From: Bacillota bacterium
GTDB lineage: Bacteria; Bacillota; Clostridia; Lachnospirales; Lachnospiraceae
DNA: 64,000 nucleotides
Reading direction: 5' to 3'
Assembly (NCBI GenBank): GCA_023663285.1
Contig: JAMPHT010000001.1
Span: 62,001-126,000, forward strand
The translations under genes and the position numbers were made by a program. The notes beneath the pieces were generated by a model. That model was not told the DNA's origin. It did not search any database and saw only the letters and a list, made by a program, of their open reading frames with translations. Positions 1 through 8,775 of the stretch are shown one piece after another; position 1 is the first letter of the stretch; each line of letters begins with the position of its first letter.

Positions 1-983
<983 letters not shown>

Positions 984-1079
984 AGCCCATGCCTCCGCAA
1001 TTCCTATTATTCCTGTAGGATTATATGAATTGCATCTTATACCCTTCCCGTATGGTTGTCAAGAGGTTTTGGAAAAAAT

Positions 1080-1108
1080 TTGAATTTATCCGGCAAAAAT
1101 GTTATAGT
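1080..1108 (+). promoter_or_regulatory. Probable sigma-A promoter of aroA
   Basis: TTGAAT (1080-1085) and TATAGT (1103-1108) are separated by 17 bases and lie about 50 bases before the aroA start. The -35 matches four of six and the -10 five of six consensus bases. It sits in the divergent gap between metN and aroA. Confidence 0.6.
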
Positions 1109-1159
1109 GTATACTATCCTGAATACCTTGATCATCCGCTTCGTGAGGAGGACTTATCC

Positions 1160-2611
1160 ATGGAACAAACCGTATATCGCATATATCAGGTCCCCTGCAT
1201 CTATAAAGACATTGACCGTCAGGCATATGCCGGCACTGTAAACGGCAGCCCGGCGGCTCTGACCGTCTCCGTCCCCGGCTCCAAAAGCATCACCAACCGG
1301 GCGCTGCTTCTGGCGACGCTGGCGGAAGGCCGTTCCACCCTTCGGGACGTACTTTTTTCCGACGATTCCCGGCATTTCTTAAAGTGCATCCAGGATCTGG
1401 GCTTTGAGACTCAGGTGGATGAAGAACACAAAATCATTACCATAACGGGAATGGGGGGCGCTGTCCCTGTAAAGGAGGCCAGCCTGTATGTGGGAAGCGC
1501 AGGCACCGCCGCCCGTTTTCTCACGGCATACTTAGGGCTGTCGGAGGGCGTTTATCACATGGACGCCTCGGAACAGATGCGCCGCCGCCCTATGGATCCT
1601 CTGCTGGACTCCCTGGCGGAATTGGGCTGCGAGATAACCTATGACGGGGAGAAAGGACATTTTCCCTTCACGCTTAAGGGCCATGGGTTTGGAAAAAATA
1701 AGATCACCGTAAATATTGAGAAAAGCAGCCAGTTCATGAGCGGCCTGCTCATTGCCTCCTGCCTGTCGGGGGAGGATTTTCAGGCGGTGACAGAGGGCTT
1801 CCACGGCAGAGCTTATATTGAGATGACTGTGAAAATGATGGAACAGTTCGGCGTACATACCGTACCGCTGTACTACTGCGGCGGCCAGGCGGGAAGCCAT
1901 GACTGCTCCGGCTGCGTCAACAGCACCATCCCTTACGCCTACCACATTCCGGCGGGACAGCGTTACCGGGCGCTGGACTACCGTGTACAGCCGGATGTGT
2001 CCGCAGCCTGTTATTTTTATGCCTTAAGTCCTCTTCTGGACATTCCGGTACAGGTGCTGCACGTCCACAGAGGCGCAGACCGCCTTCCGGAAGGGCAGAA
2101 CTCTCTGACGGGACAGGATCACCTGCAGGGTGATATCGCCTTTTTACATCTTCTGGAGGAGATGGGCTGCACACTTCAGGACAGACCGGAGGGCGTTCTG
2201 CTGCTGCCCCCGGAGAACGGCGTCTATCACGGCATCAACGCGGATATGTCCGCTTTTTCGGACCAGGCCATCACCCTGGCTGCCCTGGCTCCCTTTGCCG
2301 ACGGTCCCACCACTATGACCGGCATCGGCCACATCCGCTGCCAGGAGAGCGACCGCATGAACGCCATCGTCACCGAGCTTGGCAAAATGGGCATCCGCTG
2401 TCAGGAGACCCAAGACAGTATCACCATTTATCCGGGTACCCCCTCTCCCACTGCGGTGGAAACCTATGACGACCACCGCATGGCCATGGGCTTCTCCCTG
2501 ATTGGCTTAAGGAGCGAAGGAATCGTCATTCGGGACCCCGACTGCTGCCGCAAAACCTTTGAAAATTATTTTCAGGTGCTGGACAGCGTCATCGCAGAGC
2601 TGACCCGGTAA
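1160..2611 (+). CDS. aroA: 3-phosphoshikimate 1-carboxyvinyltransferase (EPSP synthase)
   Basis: Cytoplasmic shikimate-pathway enzyme that joins phosphoenolpyruvate to shikimate-3-phosphate. The family motifs are visible: VPGSKSITNRALLLA near residue 40, GSAGTAARFL, SSQFMSGLL, and C-terminal QESDRMNAI and DDHRMAM. The reading frame is open back to 1025, but the ATG at 1160 has GAGGAGG just upstream and leaves the motifs at normal spacing, so I start there (483 residues). That is longer than the usual 430 or so. There is a roughly 35-residue leader before the first motif, a Cys/Gly-rich insert around residue 245, and a second insert in the middle of the second domain. Function is secure; the meaning of the inserts is unknown. 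Confidence 0.93.
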   Translation: MEQTVYRIYQVPCIYKDIDRQAYAGTVNGSPAALTVSVPGSKSITNRALLLATLAEGRSTLRDVLFSDDSRHFLKCIQDLGFETQVDEEHKIITITGMGGAVPVKEASLYVGSAGTAARFLTAYLGLSEGVYHMDASEQMRRRPMDPLLDSLAELGCEITYDGEKGHFPFTLKGHGFGKNKITVNIEKSSQFMSGLLIASCLSGEDFQAVTEGFHGRAYIEMTVKMMEQFGVHTVPLYYCGGQAGSHDCSGCVNSTIPYAYHIPAGQRYRALDYRVQPDVSAACYFYALSPLLDIPVQVLHVHRGADRLPEGQNSLTGQDHLQGDIAFLHLLEEMGCTLQDRPEGVLLLPPENGVYHGINADMSAFSDQAITLAALAPFADGPTTMTGIGHIRCQESDRMNAIVTELGKMGIRCQETQDSITIYPGTPSPTAVETYDDHRMAMGFSLIGLRSEGIVIRDPDCCRKTFENYFQVLDSVIAELTR

Positions 2612-2665
2612 ACCTTACCTGGAATGTTGCGGATAAGCTGTCGGATGACGTCATTGCCGTGAAAT

Positions 2666-2695
2666 TTGCAGTAGAAAAAAGACATGGCGTATGAT
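2666..2695 (+). promoter_or_regulatory. Possible promoter of the carbamate kinase gene
   Basis: TTGCAG and TATGAT are separated by 18 bases in the 174-base gap after aroA. The -10 is good and the -35 poor. No terminator is visible after aroA, so read-through from aroA is equally possible. Confidence 0.3.
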
Positions 2696-2785
2696 ACACT
2701 TAGATTCTGGTGCGAAAAGTACTTTTATGGAAACATTGCGGAATCACTACATTGATAATTGATAACAGAAAGGCAGGCTTTTGAT

Positions 2786-3721
2786 ATGAGCAGAAAAAGA
2801 GCAGTCGTCTCCCTGGGGCACAGTGCGCTGGGATACACGACGGAAGCACAGTGGGACGCGGTAAAGGTGACCGCCAGGGCTCTGGCGGATCTGGTGGAGG
2901 CGGATTACCAGCTGACCATCACCCACAGCAACGGCCCCCAGGTCAGCATGATCCACAAGGCCATGACCGAGCTGCGGCGTATTTATATTGATTACACTCC
3001 TGTTCCCATGTGTGTCTGTTCCGCCATGAGCCAGGGCTATGTGGGCTATGATATTCAGAATGCCCTGCGCTCCGAGCTCTTAGGCCGCGGCATTGCCAGG
3101 CCGGTCAGCACCATCCTGACCCAGGTGACCGTAGACCCCTATGACGAAGCCTTTTACGAGCCTACAAAGGTAATCGGCAGATATATGTCCGGAGAGGATG
3201 CGGAAATAGAGATCAAAAAAGGAAATTATGTGAAGGAATATCCGGGAAAGGGCTTTCGCCGGGTCGTTGCCGCACCGAAGCCCATGGATATCGTGGAGAT
3301 CGAGACCATCCGCACACTGGCGGACGCAGACCAGGTGGTTATCGCCTGCGGAGGCGGCGGCATCCCCGTCATCGAGCAGCAGCACAATCTGAAAGGGGCT
3401 TCCGCCGTCATTGAAAAGGACGCCATCGCCTCCCGGCTGGCTTCAGAGCTTTCCTGCGACGAGCTGATCATCCTCACGGATGTGCCCTGCGTATACAGGG
3501 ATTTCGGCAGTGAAAACCAGACCCCCATCCCCTCCATGACCTCCGCCCAGGCAAGAGAGCTGATCGCACAGGGGCAGTTCGAGGCAGGCACCATGCTGCC
3601 AAAGATCGAAGGAGCGGTCAATTATCTGGAGACAAAAAAAGACGGCAGGGTCCTGATCACCTCTCTGACAGAGGTGCAGGAAGCCATAAAGGGCAGAGCC
3701 GGCACTGTCATACAGAATTGA
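2786..3721 (+). CDS. arcC: Carbamate kinase
   Basis: Amino-acid-kinase-fold enzyme that interconverts carbamoyl phosphate plus ADP with carbamate plus ATP, normally the last step of arginine or purine-derived fermentation. The 311-residue length is standard. Visible family blocks are HSNGPQVS, CSAMSQGYVGYD, TQVTVDPYDEAF, EPTKVIG, VIACGGGGIPVI, VIEKDAIAS, ILTDVPCVY and GTMLPKIE. The ATG at 2786 follows AGAAAGGCAGG; an upstream in-frame TTG at 2759 has no ribosome site. The N-terminal phosphate loop, normally GGNAL, reads GHSAL, and the GSMGPK block reads GTMLPK. No other arginine-deiminase or carbamoyltransferase gene is adjacent, so the physiological source of carbamoyl phosphate is not visible. 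Confidence 0.85.
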   Translation: MSRKRAVVSLGHSALGYTTEAQWDAVKVTARALADLVEADYQLTITHSNGPQVSMIHKAMTELRRIYIDYTPVPMCVCSAMSQGYVGYDIQNALRSELLGRGIARPVSTILTQVTVDPYDEAFYEPTKVIGRYMSGEDAEIEIKKGNYVKEYPGKGFRRVVAAPKPMDIVEIETIRTLADADQVVIACGGGGIPVIEQQHNLKGASAVIEKDAIASRLASELSCDELIILTDVPCVYRDFGSENQTPIPSMTSAQARELIAQGQFEAGTMLPKIEGAVNYLETKKDGRVLITSLTEVQEAIKGRAGTVIQN

Positions 3722-3724
3722 GTT

Positions 3725-4195
3725 TTACGCTGCGCCGAGAGCCGCCAGCAGCGCGCCGATCAAAATGCAGAGATCCGACAGGTTGAACACGATTTTCCTG
3801 AGCCCTTTCCACTTCACCCCAAAGCTCAGATAATCTACCACATACTTCCGTTTCAGCCTGTCATAGGTGTTGCTGAAGGCGCCTCCCAGCAGCAGCGCAA
3901 GGCCAGTGCGCAGCAGATGATTGCCCCGGCGTCCCAGACTGATAATAAACACTACCGTCACTACCGCAGTCAGCACCAGCGAGACCGCTGCCACCGCCGG
4001 CTGCTTTTTCTCTCCCGCGTTGAGCGCCATCCCGCGATTGTGATGCCTGCGAAGAAGCAGCCTGCCTCCCAGCAGCTTTCTCTCGCTCTTCCCGTTTCCT
4101 CCGGCAGGAATATATTTTTCCACCCGGTTCTTGATATATAGATCTCCGAAAAAGATAACTGACACAATCGTCACAAATCCAATTACTGCCCACAT
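3725..4195 (-). CDS. lspA: Signal peptidase II-like membrane protease (LspA family)
   Basis: Polytopic aspartic protease family that cleaves lipoprotein signal peptides after lipidation. In 156 residues the family blocks are recognisable: an Asp in the first membrane segment (GDLYIKN), NRGMALN, GGAFSNTYDRL with the first catalytic Asp, VVDYLSF, and FNLSDLCI with the second catalytic Asp. The middle is unusually basic (KSERKLLGGRLLLRRHH), so this is a divergent member, possibly not the main LspA of the cell. It is the last gene of a minus-strand run after two GT-C-like proteins and meets arcC tail to tail with a 3-base gap and no clear terminator. Confidence 0.75.
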   Translation of the reverse strand: MWAVIGFVTIVSVIFFGDLYIKNRVEKYIPAGGNGKSERKLLGGRLLLRRHHNRGMALNAGEKKQPAVAAVSLVLTAVVTVVFIISLGRRGNHLLRTGLALLLGGAFSNTYDRLKRKYVVDYLSFGVKWKGLRKIVFNLSDLCILIGALLAALGAA

Positions 4196-4222
4196 TGCTT
4201 TCCTACATACTCCTCTTTTCCG

Positions 4223-5776
4223 TTAAGAGCGCCGCTCATATAGAGCATAAGTCCTGACGTCCCCCTCGAACTCAAAATATAAGTAATCTATAAGCTCATA
4301 GTATTCGGATACTACAGGAAGCTCCAAAAGCTCTTCTTCCGATGCTTCATATGCTTTCCATGTCACCACAAAGTGAGTCCGGCCTTCCCTTATATAACCG
4401 TTCTGTTCCGCCAGCATCTGATCGGGATTACGGTTTATAACACAAAAGACCTTCATATTTGGCACTTCCCCCAGCACTGTATAAAACCCGCCATCCAAAA
4501 AGCCATAATTTAAAATAGTTCTATCCGATGACTCACATATCTGCTCTGCAAAACGAAACTGAGGCATCTGCTCCTGCTCCACCGCCAGCAGATAGGTATT
4601 GGGACTTATCGCATAGGCCGCCCCGGCACATATCATAAGAATCAACGAGACAGCTATTATATAAAGCGGCGCCGACCACTTTTTCAGTAATTTCTTCAGC
4701 CATTGCTCCGACGCGCCAAAAAGCATTACAAGCCCTATTCCGCCAAACATCGAAAACACCGCTAACGGCAGACCATAATAATCATGCTTCGTCTCACCGA
4801 TAAAAATGCCGACGCCCATTACAAGTCCCATAAACGCCACGGAAATTTTTTCCCGCCACGCTATCTTCCCGGCCGGGAAGCAGGCATATACCAGAGCCCC
4901 TCCTGCTACAAACAGGGAATAAGTTCTATTCCCAATATCTTTTAAGGATCTCAAGGTGTTAAGAACAGCTTTCCATACCTTTTGTATCAGGGAAACGTCT
5001 CCCCACTGTGCATACCCAAAAATATTGTCCCAAAAATACGTCTTAAACCAATCTGCTATGGCATTATTTATTCCGAAATAGATCAACCAGGGAACTGTCG
5101 CCGCTAACATTGCCGCCAGGAAGATCCCTACGCTCCGAAACAACTCCTTCCACTTCTTTTTATAAAGAATCTTCAGCGCCACTGCCATGATCCACACGAT
5201 ATAGAGGCCCAACAGAGTAAACTTCGACTCCAAAAGGATACCCGCCCATATACCGTTTGCTGTCAATGTAGTAACGGGCATGGCCTTTCCTTCTTTATCC
5301 CGCATAAACAGCAGCAGGGAATAGATAGCATATGCAAAAATCCCAAGACTCAGTTCCTCCATACTGCCGCCGTGTACAAAGCTCTTGGCCGTGGTCACAC
5401 CCACGCTTAAAAAGGGCAGCACCCAAAGCGCCGGTCTTTCCGTATAAAGTCTGATCGTCTTATAGGTATAAAGAATAAAAAAGAACATACTGATAAGCTC
5501 AAACAGAAAATACCCATGAAAATCCTCAGACGAAAGCAGATACGCAGCCCCTCCCAGCGCGTAGGCATAAGGTCCTTTATGATCCAGCAGATCCACATAA
5601 GGAATCCGCCCGTTGAGCATTCCCTTTCCCATGGTAAAAAAAATATTCACATCGGGCCAATCATTGAAAGGATATAGCGGTGATGACTTACTGCATATCA
5701 AAAGGGGGATCGCCGCCGCTAAAAAGCAAAATAAATATGCTGCGGGCTGTCTGTAATTTTGCTTCCATCTATTCAT
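4223..5776 (-). CDS. Polytopic membrane protein, GT-C/GT39-like sugar transferase
   Basis: A 517-residue protein with about ten hydrophobic segments and a soluble C-terminal part of about 110 residues. An acidic loop after the first membrane segment (NDWPDVN) and the following LLDHKGPYAY motif are typical of GT39/PMT-like (GT-C fold) transferases that use polyprenyl-phosphate sugars outside the membrane. Acceptor and sugar are unknown. The frame opens at 5839 with an ATGA overlap onto the preceding gene, but the ATG at 5776 has GGAGGG five bases upstream and is preferred. It lies between a second GT-C-like gene and lspA in one minus-strand run. Confidence 0.65.
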   Translation of the reverse strand: MNRWKQNYRQPAAYLFCFLAAAIPLLICSKSSPLYPFNDWPDVNIFFTMGKGMLNGRIPYVDLLDHKGPYAYALGGAAYLLSSEDFHGYFLFELISMFFFILYTYKTIRLYTERPALWVLPFLSVGVTTAKSFVHGGSMEELSLGIFAYAIYSLLLFMRDKEGKAMPVTTLTANGIWAGILLESKFTLLGLYIVWIMAVALKILYKKKWKELFRSVGIFLAAMLAATVPWLIYFGINNAIADWFKTYFWDNIFGYAQWGDVSLIQKVWKAVLNTLRSLKDIGNRTYSLFVAGGALVYACFPAGKIAWREKISVAFMGLVMGVGIFIGETKHDYYGLPLAVFSMFGGIGLVMLFGASEQWLKKLLKKWSAPLYIIAVSLILMICAGAAYAISPNTYLLAVEQEQMPQFRFAEQICESSDRTILNYGFLDGGFYTVLGEVPNMKVFCVINRNPDQMLAEQNGYIREGRTHFVVTWKAYEASEEELLELPVVSEYYELIDYLYFEFEGDVRTYALYERRS

Positions 5777-5835
5777 AGTAACCCTCCATGCCGCCCATGG
5801 CGGCTCAAATATTTTTGCACCTGAAGCCGCCTGAC

Positions 5836-7542
5836 TCATCCGTCCCGGTTTGTCCGGTAAACTACGATATAGTCATTTTCAGCCACAGGAAGGGGCTGAC
5901 AATTTTCCTGCACATAGGTGATGACCCAGAGGTTGGCGTCAAGCAGATCCGTATCGCAGACCACATAATCAGGCTGCCTGTCCGGATGCAGTCTGAACCA
6001 GATGTCTGTTTTATCGTCAAAGGTAGGCGAACATATAGTGGACGGGGTTGCATATCCCAGATCCTCCACCAGATACAAGTCCGTGTTGACTCCCATATAG
6101 AACACATTCGCCCCCTCCAAAGGCAGGCCGGTAATCAGCTCGTAGTTATCCCTGTAGCGGACGGCGCAGGGAGTATCGGCGATCAGCCCAATGGCAGGGC
6201 CCCGCCGCAGAAGGCTCACATCATCAAAAACAGTATCGTGGCGGCCGCCGGTAGTGCGCTGCATAAGCAGCCGTCCAAACAAAAGCACACAGACCCACAG
6301 CACCAATGCTCCACGAGACGTCCGGCGAAGCCTGCCGGTGCTTTTTTCAGTCAGTACCTCGTGCAGCTGCGGCAGCGCAAGGATCCCTGTAACGCAGGGG
6401 CCAAGAAAGGGCAGGGACACCAACAGCGGATGATTGCTGAACAACAGAATACCCGCAAAAGCAGCCAGAGGCGTCAGCACAAAAAAGCCCAGTGCCGGGG
6501 ACATTCTGAATTTTCGCTTAAAAACGGCACAAAGCAGCAGAACAGGCAGGAAGAAATACTCTACCATGGGATAATTGGGATACTTCCCTCCAAACAGCCA
6601 GATAAAAATCTGTCCCACCAGCGTACATATGATCAGAAGCTCACACCAGAGAAGAAGGGAAAAGGACCTTTTGGCTTTCCGGCAGTACAGAAACTGCAGC
6701 GCAAAAGCCAACAGCGCATACACCAGAAAAAACAGCAAAATCTGTTCCAGCGACCGGCCATGCTCCAGCAGACGCTCTCCCCAGGGCGCGGAATGGGAAC
6801 CGTCGCTGGCCACTATGGAAATATAATTCCACAGCTCCCCAAGGGGAATATATGAGAGAAGTACCGCCAGAAAAATCAAAGCCCCCAGCAGACAGGGAAC
6901 CAGCAGGCACAGCAGCTCCCGGATAAGCAATCTGCCCGAACGGCGAAAACGCACCATGCAAATCACGCAGACCGCAAAGGCAAACACTGTGGAGGGATAG
7001 GAAAAAACCTCCAGCGCAAAGAAACAACCGGCAAGGATCAGATAGCGCAGCCTGTACGTTCCGGGCTGTACGGCAGAAGGGCCATAGTACCGCAGCAGGC
7101 ACAGCACCGCCGACAGCAGGCACCACACCTGAATATTGGAGAACTCCGGCAGAAACATAAGCTTTGGCAGGGTAAAGAAATAAATACAGCAGACCAGCAA
7201 AGCATTTTCCCGCTCCAGATAACCCTTTAATGTCCTGTAGAGACAAACCCCCACGATACTGTGCAGTATCAGCCCACATACGCGCAGATACAGAAATATA
7301 CCTGTGGTAGTATGAAATATCGCCATATAGGGAGCCATAAACAGCATACAGAGCCAGCCCGACGTCTGATGAGGCTCCCACAGATCCGTCAGCAGACGGT
7401 CTCCCTTCAGCAGGCGGTACGCCATGGAAACCGCATATTGCTCATCAATATCATAGCCCATAAAAAGTATTTTCAGCGCGGCGGCAGCACACAGCGCCAT
7501 CAGGCAGAAGGATAACCTACGCTTATATACAGTCATTTGCAT
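5836..7542 (-). CDS. Polytopic membrane protein, GT-C-like sugar transferase
   Basis: About 568 residues with roughly eleven to twelve membrane segments. The first external loop has MGYDIDEQYA and then WEPHQTSGW, at the place where GT39-like enzymes carry their acidic residue and a DHKGP-type motif. A soluble tail of about 120 residues follows the last membrane segment. The frame opens with TTG at 7554. The ATGs at 7542 and 7536 both follow AAAGGA, with 3- and 9-base spacing; 7542 is given but 7536 is equally possible. It follows truA by 26 bases. Its partner at 4223-5776 has the same architecture, so the two may modify the same glycan. No substrate can be assigned. Confidence 0.6.
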   Translation of the reverse strand: MQMTVYKRRLSFCLMALCAAAALKILFMGYDIDEQYAVSMAYRLLKGDRLLTDLWEPHQTSGWLCMLFMAPYMAIFHTTTGIFLYLRVCGLILHSIVGVCLYRTLKGYLERENALLVCCIYFFTLPKLMFLPEFSNIQVWCLLSAVLCLLRYYGPSAVQPGTYRLRYLILAGCFFALEVFSYPSTVFAFAVCVICMVRFRRSGRLLIRELLCLLVPCLLGALIFLAVLLSYIPLGELWNYISIVASDGSHSAPWGERLLEHGRSLEQILLFFLVYALLAFALQFLYCRKAKRSFSLLLWCELLIICTLVGQIFIWLFGGKYPNYPMVEYFFLPVLLLCAVFKRKFRMSPALGFFVLTPLAAFAGILLFSNHPLLVSLPFLGPCVTGILALPQLHEVLTEKSTGRLRRTSRGALVLWVCVLLFGRLLMQRTTGGRHDTVFDDVSLLRRGPAIGLIADTPCAVRYRDNYELITGLPLEGANVFYMGVNTDLYLVEDLGYATPSTICSPTFDDKTDIWFRLHPDRQPDYVVCDTDLLDANLWVITYVQENCQPLPVAENDYIVVYRTNRDG

Positions 7543-7568
7543 TGTTCCTTTCAAAATATAGTGATCAG

Positions 7569-8306
7569 CTAGTCATAGTCTACGCTCACCAGACAAAGCC
7601 CCTGGGCCGGCGCCGTAGGCCCCGCCTTCTGCCTGTCAGGGTTCTCCAGAGCGGCCTTCACCTGTTCAACGCTCATGCGTCCGCAGCCCACCTCCAGCAG
7701 CGTGCCCACCATGATCCGGACCATGTTCTGCAGAAAGCCCGTCCCGTGGACAATAAAGCGGATATATCCCCCATCCCTGGCGATCTCCAGCCTGTCCACC
7801 CGCCGCACCGTAGACTTCTTCATTCGGGGATTCACACAGAAATTCCGAAAATCATGCTCTCCCTTAAGCATTTCCGCCGCCTGCCGCATCAGCTCCACAT
7901 CCGGCTTTTCTTCCAGTCTGGTATAGTATTTTCTGTCAAAAACAGGCTTCACATCCCCGTCATAGCAGGTGTAGCGATAGGTCTTGCCGATAGCGTTATA
8001 TCTGGCGTGGAACCTGGCTGAAGCCTCCCGCACCTCCCGCACCGCAATGTCGTCCGGCAGGTAGCGGTTCAGATAGTCCCTGATCTCCTCCGGCTGCAGC
8101 GCAGTCTCCAGATTTGCATTTGCCGCCATGCCCTCCGCATGGACGCCGCCGTCGGTGCGCCCTGCGCCGATGACCTCCGTCTTCTGCCCGCACATCAGCG
8201 ACAGCACGCTCTCCAGCTTCCCCTGTATGGTGTTCTGGCCCGGCTGTCTCTGCCATCCGTAGTATCTGGAACCATCATATTCTATCAAAAATTTGTAATT
8301 TTTCAC
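7569..8306 (-). CDS. truA: tRNA pseudouridine synthase A
   Basis: Isomerises uridines 38-40 in the tRNA anticodon arm. The catalytic block GAGRTDGGVHA with its nucleophilic Asp is intact, as are the N-terminal YDGSRYYGWQRQ and the C-terminal FLQNMVRIMVGTLLEVG. The length of 245 residues is normal. The start is taken as GTG at 8306 because AAGGAG sits five bases before it; the frame extends a further seven codons upstream without a ribosome site. It heads the minus-strand run into the two GT-C-like genes, a linkage that probably reflects co-transcription rather than a shared pathway. Confidence 0.93.
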   Translation of the reverse strand: MKNYKFLIEYDGSRYYGWQRQPGQNTIQGKLESVLSLMCGQKTEVIGAGRTDGGVHAEGMAANANLETALQPEEIRDYLNRYLPDDIAVREVREASARFHARYNAIGKTYRYTCYDGDVKPVFDRKYYTRLEEKPDVELMRQAAEMLKGEHDFRNFCVNPRMKKSTVRRVDRLEIARDGGYIRFIVHGTGFLQNMVRIMVGTLLEVGCGRMSVEQVKAALENPDRQKAGPTAPAQGLCLVSVDYD

Positions 8307-8411
8307 ACAATCTCCTTCTATTATCAAAATTTATACTACCAAAATCGAAAAATTTATTGTATACTGTAGAAAAGACATTCAAAATATTTCTTAACCTCGG
8401 AGGATAACATC

Positions 8412-8738
8412 ATGAGCAACGATCAATTTGAAAATCTGGGAGCACAGGTAAAAGAACTTCGCATCCAGATGAAACTGACACAGGCAGAAGTAGCAAGCGC
8501 CCTGAATGTAACGCCGGGCTACATCAGCAACGTTGAAAACAACCGTACCGCCATGTCATTGCGGGTGTTGATTTATTACGCGCGCCTGATGAACATTACT
8601 CTTGACTCCCTGATTGGGAAGATCGCCCCGGATTACAGGCAGACCGCTCTGGACAATGAGCTGATGCAGCTCATATCCAAAATGGACGATACCCGGAAAA
8701 CCAAGCTGATCAAAACCATTAAACTCTGGTCCAAATAA
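8412..8738 (+). CDS. Small XRE-family helix-turn-helix regulator
   Basis: 108 residues. The first 65 or so form an XRE/Cro helix-turn-helix (LTQAEVASALNVTPGYISNVENNR), followed by a short helical tail of about 40 residues with no recognisable ligand domain. GGAGG lies eight bases before the ATG. It is divergent from truA across 105 AT-rich bases containing TATACT at 8360-8365 but no convincing -35. It resembles small stand-alone regulators common in Lachnospiraceae. Its target is unknown; autoregulation is likely by family habit only. Confidence 0.75.
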   Translation: MSNDQFENLGAQVKELRIQMKLTQAEVASALNVTPGYISNVENNRTAMSLRVLIYYARLMNITLDSLIGKIAPDYRQTALDNELMQLISKMDDTRKTKLIKTIKLWSK

Positions 8739-8754
8739 CATTTATCGGGAACTG

Positions 8755-8775
8755 CGGGGAGCTATCTGCTCCCCG
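8755..8775 (+). terminator. Hairpin between convergent genes, possible terminator
   Basis: A perfect 8-bp stem CGGGGAGC/GCTCCCCG with loop TATCT, followed by TTT on the plus strand. It overlaps the last codons and stop of the convergent esterase gene. The short T run makes it a modest terminator for the XRE gene. Confidence 0.4.

Noticed and set aside
984..1159. S-box (SAM) riboswitch before metN
   Set aside because: The upstream gap lacks a terminator or the conserved S-box stems.
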